Source: Natrinema thermotolerans DSM 11552
GTDB taxonomy: Archaea > Halobacteriota > Halobacteria > Halobacteriales > Natrialbaceae
DNA: 64,000 nucleotides
Direction: 5' to 3'
NCBI GenBank assembly: GCA_000337115.1
Contig: AOIR01000050.1
Coordinates: 46,062 to 110,061, forward strand
Shown here: positions 18,677 through 27,668 of the stretch, one piece after another
Layout: each line of letters begins with the position of its first letter
Numbering within the stretch: position 1 is the stretch's first letter
Translations under genes and position numbers: made by a program
Notes under the pieces: generated by a model
Databases searched by the model: none
Seen by the model: the letters and a program-made list of their open reading frames with translations, nothing else
What the model was told of the DNA's origin: nothing

Positions 18677-20332
18677 ATGAGTCTGGGGCAGCCCTCCGCG
18701 TACCGCCCGACGAAACCCGACGTCGCGGTGTTCGTCTCCGGCGTCACCAGTATGGGTCTCGAGATCCTCGCGGGCCGGATCATCGCCCCGCAGTTCGGGA
18801 ACAGCATCTACACGTGGGGGAGCATCATCACCGTCTTCCTCGCTGCACTGAGCCTGGGTTACTGGCAAGGTGGCAAACGTGCCGATACCGCCTCGAACGC
18901 GCGGATGAGCTGGATCCTGCTGGGGACGGCCGGCTACGTCGCGATCGTCGTCTACGCCAGCGATCAACTCCTGCTCTCGGCGTCGACGCTGCCGCTGCCG
19001 GCCCGCTACGCCTCGCTGCCGGCGGTCCTGATCCTGTTCGGCCCGCCGACCTATCTGCTTGGCTTTATCAGTCCCTACTCGGCCGAACTCTCCGAGAAAG
19101 AAGGCACCGGCGAGGCGTCGGGCCACGTCTACGCGCTGGGCACCATCGGCAGCATCGTCGGCGCGGGCGCGACCACGTACTTCCTGATTCCGACGCTGGG
19201 AATCGACGCGATCGGGCTGCTGTTCGGGTTCATTCTCGTCGGCACCGCGTTCGCGTTGACCCTCCCGCGGGTCGCGCCAAGACCCGCGGCTGCGAGCATC
19301 GGCATTGCCCTGCTGTTGGTCGTCGCCGGCGGCCTCGGCCCCGTCGCCTTTGACCACCGCGGCGATGTCGTCTACGAGACTCAGACGGCCTATCAGGAAC
19401 TCGAGGTCATCGACGACGGCGACGTGCGAACGCTGTATCTCGACGGTGCGCGCCACAGCGCGATGGACCTCGAGGACCCGGACCGACACGTTTTCGAGTA
19501 CACGCGGTACTTCCATCTGCCGATGCTGATGACCGACGACCCCGACGAGGTCGATGACGTGTTGTTCATCGGCGGGGGCGGCTACACCGGCCCGAAGGAC
19601 TTCGAGCGGCGCTACGATGTCGATGTCGACGTCGTCGAACTCGACCCCGAGGTGACGCAGGCGGCCAAGGAGTACTTCCGCCTCGAGGAGGGCGAGAACA
19701 TGACTGCCCACACCGAGGACGGCCGGATCTTCCTGCAGGAGACCGACGAGACCTACGACCTGATCGTCCTCGACGCTTACCAGAAGGATCAGGTTCCGAT
19801 CCACCTCACGCAACTGGAATTCATGGAGCTCGTCGAGGACCGACTCTCCGACGACGGGGTCTTCCTCGCGAACGTCATCGCCGCGCCCAGCGGGGCCGGC
19901 TCGGCGTTCTACCGGGCCCAATACAAGACCATCGACGAGGCGTTCCCCTCGACCTACAGCTTCCGGACCTCGAGTCTGGGCTCGGTCCAGAACATCGAGG
20001 TCGCCGCGACGAAGGCCGACACCGAGTTCACCGAAGACGACCTCGCGGCCCGCAACGAGCGCCGCGACCTGCCGATCGACCTGAGCGGCGAGGTCGACGC
20101 ATACATGGACGACCCGAACACCGACGACGTGCCGGTGTTGACCGAGGATCACGCGCCCGTCGACAACCTACAGGCGTCGACGATCGGCCAGGAGTACGTC
20201 ATCGAGGAGACCGACGAGGACGAGGCGGAGCCGGAACCCGCCTCGATCACGGTCGGGCCGGACCCGCTCGCGACGGCGCGGCCTGCGGCGGGGCTCGAGC
20301 AGATCCAGCAGACACACACTATAATTGAATGA
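18677..20332 (+). CDS. Membrane-anchored spermidine synthase-like protein (fused TM and aminopropyltransferase-like domains)
   Basis: 551 aa. Residues 1-220 hold about seven membrane helices; residues 230-500 are a spermidine-synthase Rossmann domain (VLFIGGGGYTGPKDFERR, VVELDPEVTQAAKEYF, DLIVLDAY). The GGGGYTGP loop and VELDP match the decarboxy-SAM/SAM site, but the polyamine-binding residues are not obvious. Members of this fused family are widespread in archaea with no proven substrate. It ends with an acidic tail at 20332 beside an AT-rich intergenic region. Confidence 0.88.
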   Translation: MSLGQPSAYRPTKPDVAVFVSGVTSMGLEILAGRIIAPQFGNSIYTWGSIITVFLAALSLGYWQGGKRADTASNARMSWILLGTAGYVAIVVYASDQLLLSASTLPLPARYASLPAVLILFGPPTYLLGFISPYSAELSEKEGTGEASGHVYALGTIGSIVGAGATTYFLIPTLGIDAIGLLFGFILVGTAFALTLPRVAPRPAAASIGIALLLVVAGGLGPVAFDHRGDVVYETQTAYQELEVIDDGDVRTLYLDGARHSAMDLEDPDRHVFEYTRYFHLPMLMTDDPDEVDDVLFIGGGGYTGPKDFERRYDVDVDVVELDPEVTQAAKEYFRLEEGENMTAHTEDGRIFLQETDETYDLIVLDAYQKDQVPIHLTQLEFMELVEDRLSDDGVFLANVIAAPSGAGSAFYRAQYKTIDEAFPSTYSFRTSSLGSVQNIEVAATKADTEFTEDDLAARNERRDLPIDLSGEVDAYMDDPNTDDVPVLTEDHAPVDNLQASTIGQEYVIEETDEDEAEPEPASITVGPDPLATARPAAGLEQIQQTHTIIE

Positions 20333-20373
20333 ACACAGTTTTGTGAGACTCCGGAGAGTATACATTCGGAGAC

Positions 20374-20466
20374 TATACTTTCGTAAAGACAGTAAAGTAT
20401 AGCAATACTTTTTGAGTGCGAGATACTAGTATCCCGTGTAGGCACCGCCAATAGACCACGCCTACA
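20374..20466. repeat. AT-rich intergenic block with three inverted repeats
   Basis: Between 20333 and 20509 the DNA is markedly AT-rich. It holds TATACTTT at 20374-20381 paired with AAAGTATA at 20394-20401, the 10-bp palindrome ATACTAGTAT at 20423-20432, and TGTAGGC at 20437-20443 paired with GCCTACA at 20460-20466. CTAG is rare in haloarchaeal genomes. This may be a termination region for the upstream + gene or a protein-binding region; no longer ORF is present. Confidence 0.55.
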
Positions 20467-20489
20467 TCCGATACGATAAATCAGGATGG

Positions 20490-20509
20490 CTGGCCGCCCC
20501 AGCGGCCAG
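20490..20509 (-). terminator. Hairpin terminator after the 42-aa gene
   Basis: CTGGCCGC / GCGGCCAG with a 4-base loop, a perfect 8-bp stem starting directly after the TAA (20510-20512) on the minus strand. There is no strong T-run, so termination is inferred from position and stem strength. Confidence 0.5.
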
Positions 20510-20638
20510 TTAATTGCCGCCTGATTCCTCAGTCGAGGCGGCGACCGCGACGGCGATAAGCGCCCAACCCAGCGCATTTCCCTGTGCCACCAGGGTCACA
20601 CCGCCCGTCGCGAGCGCCGCGCGGACGTTTGGAGGCAC
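20510..20638 (-). CDS. Hidden 42-aa small membrane/secreted peptide with GTG start
   Basis: Too short for common ORF cut-offs. The protein begins MPPNVRAALATGG, has a hydrophobic middle (VTLVAQGNALGWALIAVAVAA) and ends in an acidic, Gly-rich tail. A perfect Shine-Dalgarno AGGAGGTGA lies 6 bases before the GTG. An in-frame TGA two codons upstream of the GTG excludes a longer start. The long 5' leader contains two hairpins. The size and Ala-rich hydrophobic core recall tiny haloarchaeal membrane peptides of unknown role (DUF7503-like), but I cannot confirm the family. Confidence 0.7.
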   Translation of the reverse strand: MPPNVRAALATGGVTLVAQGNALGWALIAVAVAASTEESGGN

Positions 20639-20735
20639 GCTACTTCACCTCCTACCGACTCTCTTGTTTAGCCACGCAATTCGGTGATGCGTGGGTGGTC
20701 ATCGACCACGCCAGTATGGTCGTGTAGTCGACATA
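20639..20735 (-). promoter_or_regulatory. Structured 5' leader and promoter of the 42-aa gene
   Basis: Reading the minus strand towards the GTG: a TATA-like CTTTTTATG (about 20731-20739), hairpin GTGGTC/GACCAC with a 3-base loop (about 20695-20709), hairpin CACGCA/TGCGTG (about 20674-20694), then the Shine-Dalgarno (20645-20653). A long structured leader with a perfect ribosome site is unusual here, where most genes look leaderless. Confidence 0.5.
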
Positions 20736-20772
20736 AAAAGCCACCCTTTACGCGCGGGTGTCCAAGCCGAAC

Positions 20773-21567
20773 CTAATCGGCGAGATCGTCAACCGAAAGC
20801 GGCGTCGCGGTCCGCCAGTAATGATCCAGCGAGTCCTCGGCCCACGCGCGGACGGCGTCGTCGTCGGTGTCGACGGAGGCCCGCAGGATGCCGTCCTCGT
20901 CGCGCAGGAGGAGGTAAACGAGGTCGTCGACGATCATGATCGCGATCGGAACGCCCTCCTCACGGACCCTGATCTCGGCGTCCTCGGCCGTGAGCAGGGC
21001 CTCGAGCCGGTCGCGAAGCTCCGACTCCTCGGCGAGCGCCTCGATCGCGTTGCGGCCGAAGACGCCCCGAAAGCGCTGGTCGCCGCCGGTTACACGGTCG
21101 CTGACGACCTGTAGCGCCTGTCCGTTGAACGTGTGTGAAAACGTCCTGATTTCGTCGCCATCGCGGACGAACTCGAGCAGTCGCGAGAGCGGCGCGTTCG
21201 GCCGCGTCGCCGTCGGGACGGTGATCGTCGCATCCGAGAGCCGCCGGAGGTCGAAGTCCATCGCATGGGTCGGCAGGTAGTCGACGATGTCGCGGAGTCG
21301 CCCCTCAGTCTCGAGGATCTCCTGGAGGTCGGTGAATCCCTCCGCGACGAGTCGGCCAGTCGCTGTCGCGACGTACTCGCTGCCGTCGTGTCTGACCCAC
21401 GACCGGTCCTCGAAGTCCCCGAGGATTCGGCCCAGCGTCGCCTGTGAGGCCCCGGTGGCGTCGGCCAGTTCCCTGCGGGTGTGTCGCCCCGCCGAGAGCA
21501 GGTCCAGCACCGCGACGCGGTTCTCCGAGAGTGCCAGGAACTCGATCTCCTCGAGCGCCGATTCCAT
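20773..21567 (-). CDS. HTH transcriptional regulator, FilR1/DUF1724-like
   Basis: 264 aa. N-terminal winged helix (VLDLLSAGRHTRRELADATGASQATLGRILGDFEDR, residues about 20-56). The C-terminal half (about 110-255) matches the FilR1/DUF1724 effector domain seen in archaeal regulators. It is divergent from a DMT exporter over a region with the palindrome CCGTGAAA-GGG-TTTCACGG, so it likely controls the exporter and itself. Confidence 0.82.
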   Translation of the reverse strand: MESALEEIEFLALSENRVAVLDLLSAGRHTRRELADATGASQATLGRILGDFEDRSWVRHDGSEYVATATGRLVAEGFTDLQEILETEGRLRDIVDYLPTHAMDFDLRRLSDATITVPTATRPNAPLSRLLEFVRDGDEIRTFSHTFNGQALQVVSDRVTGGDQRFRGVFGRNAIEALAEESELRDRLEALLTAEDAEIRVREEGVPIAIMIVDDLVYLLLRDEDGILRASVDTDDDAVRAWAEDSLDHYWRTATPLSVDDLAD

Positions 21568-21605
21568 ACGTCACCTCTCCGGGCCGAGACCAAACCGTTT
21601 TCGCA

Positions 21606-21624
21606 CCGTGAAAGGGTTTCACGG
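21606..21624. promoter_or_regulatory. Palindromic operator candidate between regulator and exporter
   Basis: CCGTGAAA GGG TTTCACGG is a perfect 8-bp inverted repeat. Two AAACCGTTT elements (21592-21600 and 21683-21691) flank it, the second just upstream of the TATATA at 21703-21708 that should drive the exporter transcript. The spacing fits a repressor or activator site for the divergent HTH gene. Confidence 0.55.
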
Positions 21625-21733
21625 CCCGCGCGGGTGTCGCGTCGCCGGTCCCTTTCCCGGCCCGCCCACATTTCTTGCTCTGAAACCGTTTCTGAACGAA
21701 ACTATATACCCGACGTTCGTACGTCCGTGTACG

Positions 21734-21811
21734 ATGATCTCCACTCTTCACGCGTCGCCCGGGTCCGGGTCGGCGCATGCGGTTCGCACGGTGGTGACGA
21801 CGCCGTGGTAG
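21734..21811 (+). CDS. Possible 25-aa leader ORF overlapping the exporter start
   Basis: ATG at 21734 lies about 27 bp after the TATATA box (21703-21708), as for a leaderless start. The ORF runs MISTLHASPGSGS... to ...VVTTPW, and its TAG (21809-21811) overlaps the GTG at 21805 used by the exporter. The position, not the protein sequence, is the evidence. It may couple or attenuate exporter translation, or be fortuitous. Confidence 0.35.
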   Translation: MISTLHASPGSGSAHAVRTVVTTPW

Positions 21812-22785
21812 CGCGTCGTACTGCCGTCTTCTTCGCCCTCTCGAGCCTGTTTTTCGGCGGCACGTTCGTCGCCGCGAAAGCCGGGCTTGCGTACTTCCCG
21901 CCGCTGCTGTTCGTGGCGTTCCGATTCGACGTGGCCGCCGTCATCATGCTTGCCTACGTCGGGCTGACGACCTCGCGGGCGGACCTGTTTCCCCGGACCC
22001 GCGGCGACATCGGAGCGATCCTCGCGACCGGCGTTCTCGCGATCGGGCTGACCAACGCCTTGCTGTTCGTCGGCCAGCAGTACGTCACCAGCGCGGTGGC
22101 TTCGATCATGTACAGCCTCAACCCCATCATGACGCCGATCTTCGCCGCGTTCTTCCTCTCGGACGAGCGGCTCTCCGCCCGCGGCGCGGCCGGGATGGGA
22201 CTTGGCCTGCTCGGCGTCGGTCTCGTGGTCAGTCCCGACCCCGCGAACCTGCTGGGCGGTGCCGTCGGCAAGGGGATCCTCTTTGTCGGCGCGATCGCCG
22301 CCGCGCTCGGGGCCGTGCTGATCCGTCGGGCGGACAGCGACCTCTCGAGTACGGTTCGGGTCGCCTGGGGGCTGCCATTCGCCGCGGCGCTGTGTCACCT
22401 GCTCGCCTGGACGGGCGGCGAGTCGGCGGCCGCGATCGACTGGACCGTCGAAGCGGTCGCGGCACTGGGGTACGTCAGCGTCTTCGCGGGCGTCCTCGCC
22501 TACATCGCCTACTTCGGCCTGATCGACGCGGCCGGCGCGATCCGCGCGAACCTGATCTTCTACGTCGTGCCCGTCGTCTCGACGCTGGGTGGCTGGGCGC
22601 TGCTTGGTGAGACGATCGACGCGCTGGCGGTCGCCGGCTTCCTGACGATCTTCGCCGGCTTCGCGGTGCTGGGCAGCAAGTCGGTCGATCTCGAGGCGCT
22701 GCGCGAGCGGCTCACCCCCGACCCGCGGCTGCCCGACGACGAAACCCCGGTCAGGGACGAACCCCGCGGCTATCGGTCGGACTGA
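21805..22785 (+). CDS. DMT/EamA family membrane transporter
   Basis: 326 aa, ten hydrophobic segments in two EamA repeats (signature FFGGTFVAAKAGL in the first; YLSVFAGVLAYIAYFGLI-like region YVSVFAGVLAYIAY in the second). An inner-membrane exporter or importer of small metabolites, substrate unknown. I start at GTG 21805 because the typical first helix begins right after it; an in-frame GTG at 21727 is the alternative. Divergent from the FilR1-like regulator. Confidence 0.85.
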   Translation: MVARRTAVFFALSSLFFGGTFVAAKAGLAYFPPLLFVAFRFDVAAVIMLAYVGLTTSRADLFPRTRGDIGAILATGVLAIGLTNALLFVGQQYVTSAVASIMYSLNPIMTPIFAAFFLSDERLSARGAAGMGLGLLGVGLVVSPDPANLLGGAVGKGILFVGAIAAALGAVLIRRADSDLSSTVRVAWGLPFAAALCHLLAWTGGESAAAIDWTVEAVAALGYVSVFAGVLAYIAYFGLIDAAGAIRANLIFYVVPVVSTLGGWALLGETIDALAVAGFLTIFAGFAVLGSKSVDLEALRERLTPDPRLPDDETPVRDEPRGYRSD

Positions 22786-22788
22786 CGG

Positions 22789-23127
22789 TTAAAACAGCGA
22801 CAGCTCGCCGGTCACGCTGTCGACGCGGTCGTCGGCCGCCGGGCCGACTGCCAGCGCGGTGACGGTCCCCGGCTCGAGTTGGGTGTGACCGGCGTCTCGG
22901 ATGAGTCCGGTGGGAATCCCCTTTCGCTCGGCGATCTCGGAGAGTTCGTGAAGTTGGCGCTCGCTCTCGCCTTTCAGGACGACCTTCTTTTGGCCCCCCT
23001 CCTTCCACTGGTCTCGCAGTTGCCGATCGGCGTTCTCGTAGGCCGACAGCGACGCGTGAGCGACCTGTGCGGCGAGCTTTCCCTGTCCCATCCCGATATC
23101 CATGCGAGCGACGATGGCCTGTTTCAT
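22789..23127 (-). CDS. pth2: Peptidyl-tRNA hydrolase Pth2
   Basis: 112 aa, full length. It releases peptides from prematurely dissociated peptidyl-tRNA. Archaeal/eukaryotic Pth2 signature: [21 protein letters not shown] with the catalytic-region lysine and histidine (AAQVAHAS), then [10 protein letters not shown] and [15 protein letters not shown]. It converges on the exporter with only 3 bp between stops. Confidence 0.96.
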   Translation of the reverse strand: MKQAIVARMDIGMGQGKLAAQVAHASLSAYENADRQLRDQWKEGGQKKVVLKGESERQLHELSEIAERKGIPTGLIRDAGHTQLEPGTVTALAVGPAADDRVDSVTGELSLF

Positions 23128-23195
23128 GGCCTATTCGAGGACGTCGATGCCTTTAGCGGTACCTATCGATCGCTGCGACGGACGCCGGCGAGCCG

Positions 23196-24011
23196 TCAGT
23201 GAACGACCTCGCTCTCGCGGAAGTACTCCCGTTCCGTTCGTCTGGCCTCGGGCCCCGCCTCGACTAGCGTCGGTTCGTCGATCGGCCCCTCGAACCGGTC
23301 GGGATCGGGCTCGACCCGCTCGATCATCGCCGAGAATACCGATCCCCGGCGGCCGCTCGCCGAGACGAAACCGCCGTACTCCCGCTCTTCTCGGGCGGTC
23401 TCGTCGGGGTCGGGGAACTCCTCGCGGATGATCTCGGCACCCGCTTCGAGATACGTCGCCGCCCGCCGCTGGGAGTAGTAACTCTCGTCGTAGTAGGTTT
23501 CGGCGTACTCCTCGTCGAGATCGTCCGTGGAGTGTTCGGGTGACTCGTATCGGATCGCCTCGGCCGTCTTGTGCCCGCTGGCAAAGCGGATGTTGACCGT
23601 GAAACTGTCCGGATACCGGATGACCAGCGGAACGTACAGCATGTCCGTGATCGTGGCCTGCTGTTGGGCCCGCCAGGCCCCCTCGAGGTAGTACGCGGCG
23701 ATCGCGCCGATGCGGTCGTCGCGATCCCCGCGATGATACGCCCGCGCGACCGCCTTGTAATCGTCGCCGACGATCCGTCGGAGTCGCCGCTGGAAGCTTT
23801 CGGCGGCGTGATCGAACTGTGCTTCGTAGGCATCTAACACGGTCACTTCGGGATCGGCGAGCAGGTCCGCCTTCCGCTCCAACGCGGCCGCGATCGTCAG
23901 CATGTTCTCGTGGAACAGCCGCTCGGCCTCGAGATCGGGGAGCGGAACTCTGACCGCCCGCTGGTGTAGCACTTCCGTGTCCCCGTTGAATCGGCCCTGC
24001 CTCCCACTCAT
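23196..24011 (-). CDS. Conserved haloarchaeal protein of unknown function (271 aa)
   Basis: 271 aa, soluble and highly charged, with a tyrosine-rich central stretch (EYAETYYDESYYSQRR) and a helix-rich N-terminal half containing FDHAAESFQRRLRRIVGDDY. No motif recognised. TTATAAC centred about 26 bp before the ATG supports the start and a leaderless transcript. Confidence 0.72.
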   Translation of the reverse strand: MSGRQGRFNGDTEVLHQRAVRVPLPDLEAERLFHENMLTIAAALERKADLLADPEVTVLDAYEAQFDHAAESFQRRLRRIVGDDYKAVARAYHRGDRDDRIGAIAAYYLEGAWRAQQQATITDMLYVPLVIRYPDSFTVNIRFASGHKTAEAIRYESPEHSTDDLDEEYAETYYDESYYSQRRAATYLEAGAEIIREEFPDPDETAREEREYGGFVSASGRRGSVFSAMIERVEPDPDRFEGPIDEPTLVEAGPEARRTEREYFRESEVVH

Positions 24012-24214
24012 GGACCCACCTTCATCGTACAGCGTTATAATCGGTTAGGCCGTCCGTCGTCGGGTTACAGGCGCTTGAATTGTATCAACATCATAAATGA
24101 TGTAAACCGTTGGCTCGACCGAGGGTCGCCGGTCACCCGTGGATCGAACCGAGACCGCGCCGCGAGCGACGGCGGACCGAGGACTTTAGGGTGCCGTGTT
24201 CGCTCCCTCTCGAT

Positions 24215-24829
24215 ATGATCCTCTCCGACGCGGACATCCTCGACCGACTCGAGGCCGGCGACCTCGTCGTCGAGCCGTTAGACGACCCGGAACTGCAGAT
24301 CCAGCCCGCGAGCGTCGACCTCCGACTGGGCCGGGAGTTTCTCGAGTTCCAGCGGACGAACATCCCCTGTATTCACCCCAACTCCGAGGACGAAGTCGAC
24401 GATTACGTCTCCGAGACCGTCGTCGACGAGGACGACGACTTCATCCTCCACCCGGGCGACTTCGTGCTTGGGACGACTCACGAGCGCGTCGAGATCCCGG
24501 CGGATCTGATCGCCCACGTCGAGGGCCGGTCCTCGCTGGGCCGGCTCGCGGTCGTCGTCCACGCTACCGCCGGCCTCTGTGATCCCGGCTATCGCGGCCA
24601 GATCACGCTGGAACTGTCGAACTTGGGTTCTGCACCCGTCGCGCTCACGCCGGGTATGCGGATCTCCCAGCTCACCTTCACCGAACTCAAGACCGAAGCC
24701 GACCGGCCCTACGGGAGCGAGCGGGGCTCGAAGTATCAGGACCAGAGCGGACCGCAGGCCTCCCGGATCGAGAGCGACGACGAGTTCGGCGGCGACCAAC
24801 TCGAGCGCGGGGACGCGGACGGCGAGTGA
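24215..24829 (+). CDS. dcd: dCTP deaminase (dUTPase superfamily)
   Basis: 204 aa. Converts dCTP to dUTP for dTMP supply. Signature [25 protein letters not shown] and ITLELSN, with the N-terminal [14 protein letters not shown]. An acidic C-terminal tail extends it slightly past the bacterial length. Box A CTTTAGG lies about 28 bp before the ATG at 24215. Confidence 0.95.
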   Translation: MILSDADILDRLEAGDLVVEPLDDPELQIQPASVDLRLGREFLEFQRTNIPCIHPNSEDEVDDYVSETVVDEDDDFILHPGDFVLGTTHERVEIPADLIAHVEGRSSLGRLAVVVHATAGLCDPGYRGQITLELSNLGSAPVALTPGMRISQLTFTELKTEADRPYGSERGSKYQDQSGPQASRIESDDEFGGDQLERGDADGE

Positions 24830-24983
24830 ACCCGGGGCTGGAACTCGATCCGCCCTCGAGACGTCGGCACGCCGTTTCGATCCCGACCGGCCGCCGAACC
24901 GTCTCCCGGTCGCTTCCCCCGCGGATCACCGACCGGCCATCGCAGGCACGACCGACTTATTCTGAGTCGCGGTAGCCGACGGT

Positions 24984-25295
24984 ATGTGCGCCGTCTTTTC
25001 CGACGACGATATCGACAAACCCGTCGAGAACGCCACCGGCGAGACCGTCGGTATCGTCGCGGCGGTCGCGGGCGACATCGCTCACGTTCGGCCCGACCCG
25101 TCGGCCGTCGAGTCGATCAAATCCTCGCTTGGGTGGGAGAAAGGAGCCCGGTATCGCGTCACGCTGGAGCGAGACTCGGTCCGTGAGATCACTCCCGATG
25201 CGGTCCGGCTCGAGGGTGGGCTGCCGACGGAACCGGCCGCGACGCCCGACGCGGACGCCGACTCCGGAAGCGACGGCGGTCGGGGACTCGAGTAG
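24984..25295 (+). CDS. PRC-barrel-like small protein (103 aa)
   Basis: 103 aa. Residues 1-80 have the PRC-barrel-like pattern (FSDDDIDKPVENATGETVG, then IAHVRPDPS and a closing VREITPDAVRL strand). The rest is an acidic disordered tail. TTATTC about 27 bp before the ATG fits box A. Haloarchaea have many such PRC-like proteins; role unknown. Confidence 0.75.
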   Translation: MCAVFSDDDIDKPVENATGETVGIVAAVAGDIAHVRPDPSAVESIKSSLGWEKGARYRVTLERDSVREITPDAVRLEGGLPTEPAATPDADADSGSDGGRGLE

Positions 25296-25365
25296 CGGTC
25301 GTCCGCCGTCGCCGTAATGGGCCGGGCAGACCACTAAGGCCGCTCTCGTGATATCCCCATCGGCT

Positions 25366-26160
25366 ATGGACTGGACAGGCGAGGACCCCGACGAGACCGG
25401 CGTCGACGTCGCCGGCCCGTCGGACACCGACTCGATCGTGTTCGTACACGGCGCGATGTTCACCCGAAAGATGTGGCTCCCCCAGACGCGGGCGCTTTCC
25501 GAGGAGTACCACACCGTCGCGCCCGATTTACCGGGCCACGGCACCCGCGCGGGGAAGCCGTTCCGGATGGAGCCGGCGATCGACGTCCTCGAGGCGGTCG
25601 TGGACCGGCATACCGATGGCTCCGCGACGCTCGTCGGGCTCTCGCTGGGGGGCTACGTGGCGACGGAGTACGCCTACCGCCATCCCAGCACGGTCGACGG
25701 GCTGGTGCTGTCGGGCAGTAGCGTCAACCCGGTGAACACGATGGAACTCGGCACACGAGTGAGCGGCGGCGGCGCGCGACTACTCACGAAGCCTAACCTC
25801 GGGAAACGGGCCGTCGAGACACTCGCCACCCGCTGGGTCCGACAGCGTGATCTCGCACCCGATATCGAGCGCGAGATCATCGACGCCGGCTTCTATCCCA
25901 AACAGTTCGGCGACGCGGGGCCGGACATCGCCGGCCGCGACTTCCGGGCTGCGCTCTCGACGTATCCCGGCTCGACGCTGCTACTCAACGGAGAGAACGA
26001 CAAACTCATGCGCCGCGGCGAGCGCGATCACGCCGCTGCGGCCCGTGACGGCCGGGTCGAAGTGCTGGCGGGAGCCGGCCACATCTGTAACCTCCATCGA
26101 CCCGAGACGTACACGGATCGGGTGCGGCGGTTCGTCAGCCAGACTGCTCGCGTTCAGTAG
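25366..26160 (+). CDS. Alpha/beta hydrolase
   Basis: 264 aa. Oxyanion strand VFVHGAMF, nucleophile elbow GLSLGGYVA (Ser in GxSxG), acid in LLNGENDKLM and catalytic His in GAGHICNLHRPE. Single-domain esterase or lipase-like enzyme without signal peptide; substrate unknown. Its TAG abuts the stop of the convergent YihY gene. Confidence 0.88.
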   Translation: MDWTGEDPDETGVDVAGPSDTDSIVFVHGAMFTRKMWLPQTRALSEEYHTVAPDLPGHGTRAGKPFRMEPAIDVLEAVVDRHTDGSATLVGLSLGGYVATEYAYRHPSTVDGLVLSGSSVNPVNTMELGTRVSGGGARLLTKPNLGKRAVETLATRWVRQRDLAPDIEREIIDAGFYPKQFGDAGPDIAGRDFRAALSTYPGSTLLLNGENDKLMRRGERDHAAAARDGRVEVLAGAGHICNLHRPETYTDRVRRFVSQTARVQ

Positions 26161-27468
26161 CTATCGACGGTCGCCGACCGCGTCGCGGAGCCGACCGGGG
26201 AGTCCGAGCAGGGAGATGCCGAAGCCGATCAGGACCATCAGGACGTAGAGACCGAGCGTCGAGGTCCAGACGACGAGCATCGCGAGGATCGCCCAGCCCC
26301 CGTTGAGGAAGGAGAACGCGCCGATCGACATCGCCGTGCCGTAGAGCAAGACGAGGTACGGCCCCCAGTCACGGGCGTGGCCGCGTCGGACTCGGCGGCG
26401 AACGTAGCGTTTCAACTCGCTCTCGAGGGACTCCTTCCGGACGGTGCGCTCTTCGACGTCGGACTCGAAGTCGTCGACGCGATCGCGGAGTCGCTCGATC
26501 TCCTCGCGTAGCGCCGCCGGATCGTCGGCTCGATCGCGGGTTCGGGCGCCCGCGCTTGATTCGCGTGCGCGGTCGCTCGCGCGGTCCTCCGTGGCTCCCT
26601 CGTCGGCGCCCGTGGCGTCGTCGGTCATCGCTTCTGTCGGAATCTGTCGTCGGCCGGGACTTTGTAGCTGCCGATCCAGTTCACGGTCGGCCAGCACCGC
26701 GTTGACCACCGCCGCGAAGACGAGGATGATCGCACCGACGTACAGCCAGACGAGGACGAGAAAGACGGCCCCGAGCGCACCGTAGACCGCGTAATCGGAG
26801 AGTAACCCGGCGTATAGCGAGAACGTGCGGCTCAGAACGAACCAGCCGACTGCGGCGATGACCGTTCCAGGTGCCGCCTCGCGGATCCCCACGTTCGCGT
26901 CCGGGAAGATCACGTACAGCGGCAGGAAGGTGACGAACAGCCCCAGCACGACGAACAGTTGGCCGACGACCGCCACTGCGAACGACACCTCGAGCCCCGG
27001 CAGGAACCGAACGACCAGCTCGAGCGCCCCCAGCAGCACGAGGCCGGCCGTGATGGCGATCGAGACGATCATCGCGTCCCAGATCGTATCGAGTAGCGAC
27101 TTCTCGCCGACCGTGTCGTAGACCTGCGAGAAGGCCCGATCGAGGCCGCGGAGGACGCGGCTCGAGCCCCACAGCAGGCCGAGGATGCCGACGACGGTCG
27201 CCCCGCGACGACCCGTCTCGTCGGTGACGGCGTCGGCCAGCAGCGTCTGGGCCTGAACGGTGAGAATGTCGGTCGCGGCCGCGGAGAGCCGATCCGCGAG
27301 CGCCTCGCCCCCGATCGACGCCGCGAGGCCGAGCGCCAGCAGCATCAACGGTACCAGCGAGAGAAAGCCATAAAAAGCGACGCCGGCCGCCAGCAGCGTC
27401 AACTGCTGGGCCTTCGCCAGCCGAAGGACTCGTCCCGTCAGTGCCACCCCTCGTCCCCGATCGATCAC
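26161..27468 (-). CDS. YihY/BrkB family membrane protein with coiled-coil insert
   Basis: About 435 aa. Five to six membrane helices (residues about 20-260) carry the YihY pattern (AAGVAFYGFLSLVPLMLLA, then LWGSSRVLRGLDRAFSQVYD). A charged helical segment (about 300-375, EEIERLRDRVDDFESDVEER) then precedes two more helices. I favour the GTG at 27468, as a TACATATTGG box lies about 29 bp upstream; the ATG at 27522 is the alternative. Family function is unsettled (once misnamed RNase BN). Confidence 0.82.
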   Translation of the reverse strand: MIDRGRGVALTGRVLRLAKAQQLTLLAAGVAFYGFLSLVPLMLLALGLAASIGGEALADRLSAAATDILTVQAQTLLADAVTDETGRRGATVVGILGLLWGSSRVLRGLDRAFSQVYDTVGEKSLLDTIWDAMIVSIAITAGLVLLGALELVVRFLPGLEVSFAVAVVGQLFVVLGLFVTFLPLYVIFPDANVGIREAAPGTVIAAVGWFVLSRTFSLYAGLLSDYAVYGALGAVFLVLVWLYVGAIILVFAAVVNAVLADRELDRQLQSPGRRQIPTEAMTDDATGADEGATEDRASDRARESSAGARTRDRADDPAALREEIERLRDRVDDFESDVEERTVRKESLESELKRYVRRRVRRGHARDWGPYLVLLYGTAMSIGAFSFLNGGWAILAMLVVWTSTLGLYVLMVLIGFGISLLGLPGRLRDAVGDRR

Positions 27469-27668
27469 GGCTCGCCGTTCGAGGTCCCACCCAATATGTA
27501 ATCGCACGACACAGGGATCCAACGGGCTGTTACGCCGGACGGCCCCGACAGTACCATCGGGCTGATCCGGGTCGGCGTCCCGTAGCGGTCGGTTTCGGCC
27601 GCCGATCGGAGACCGGCGACGGCGGCTCGATCGCGAACTTCTTTCTGTCGGGAATCCAACGCCATCGC

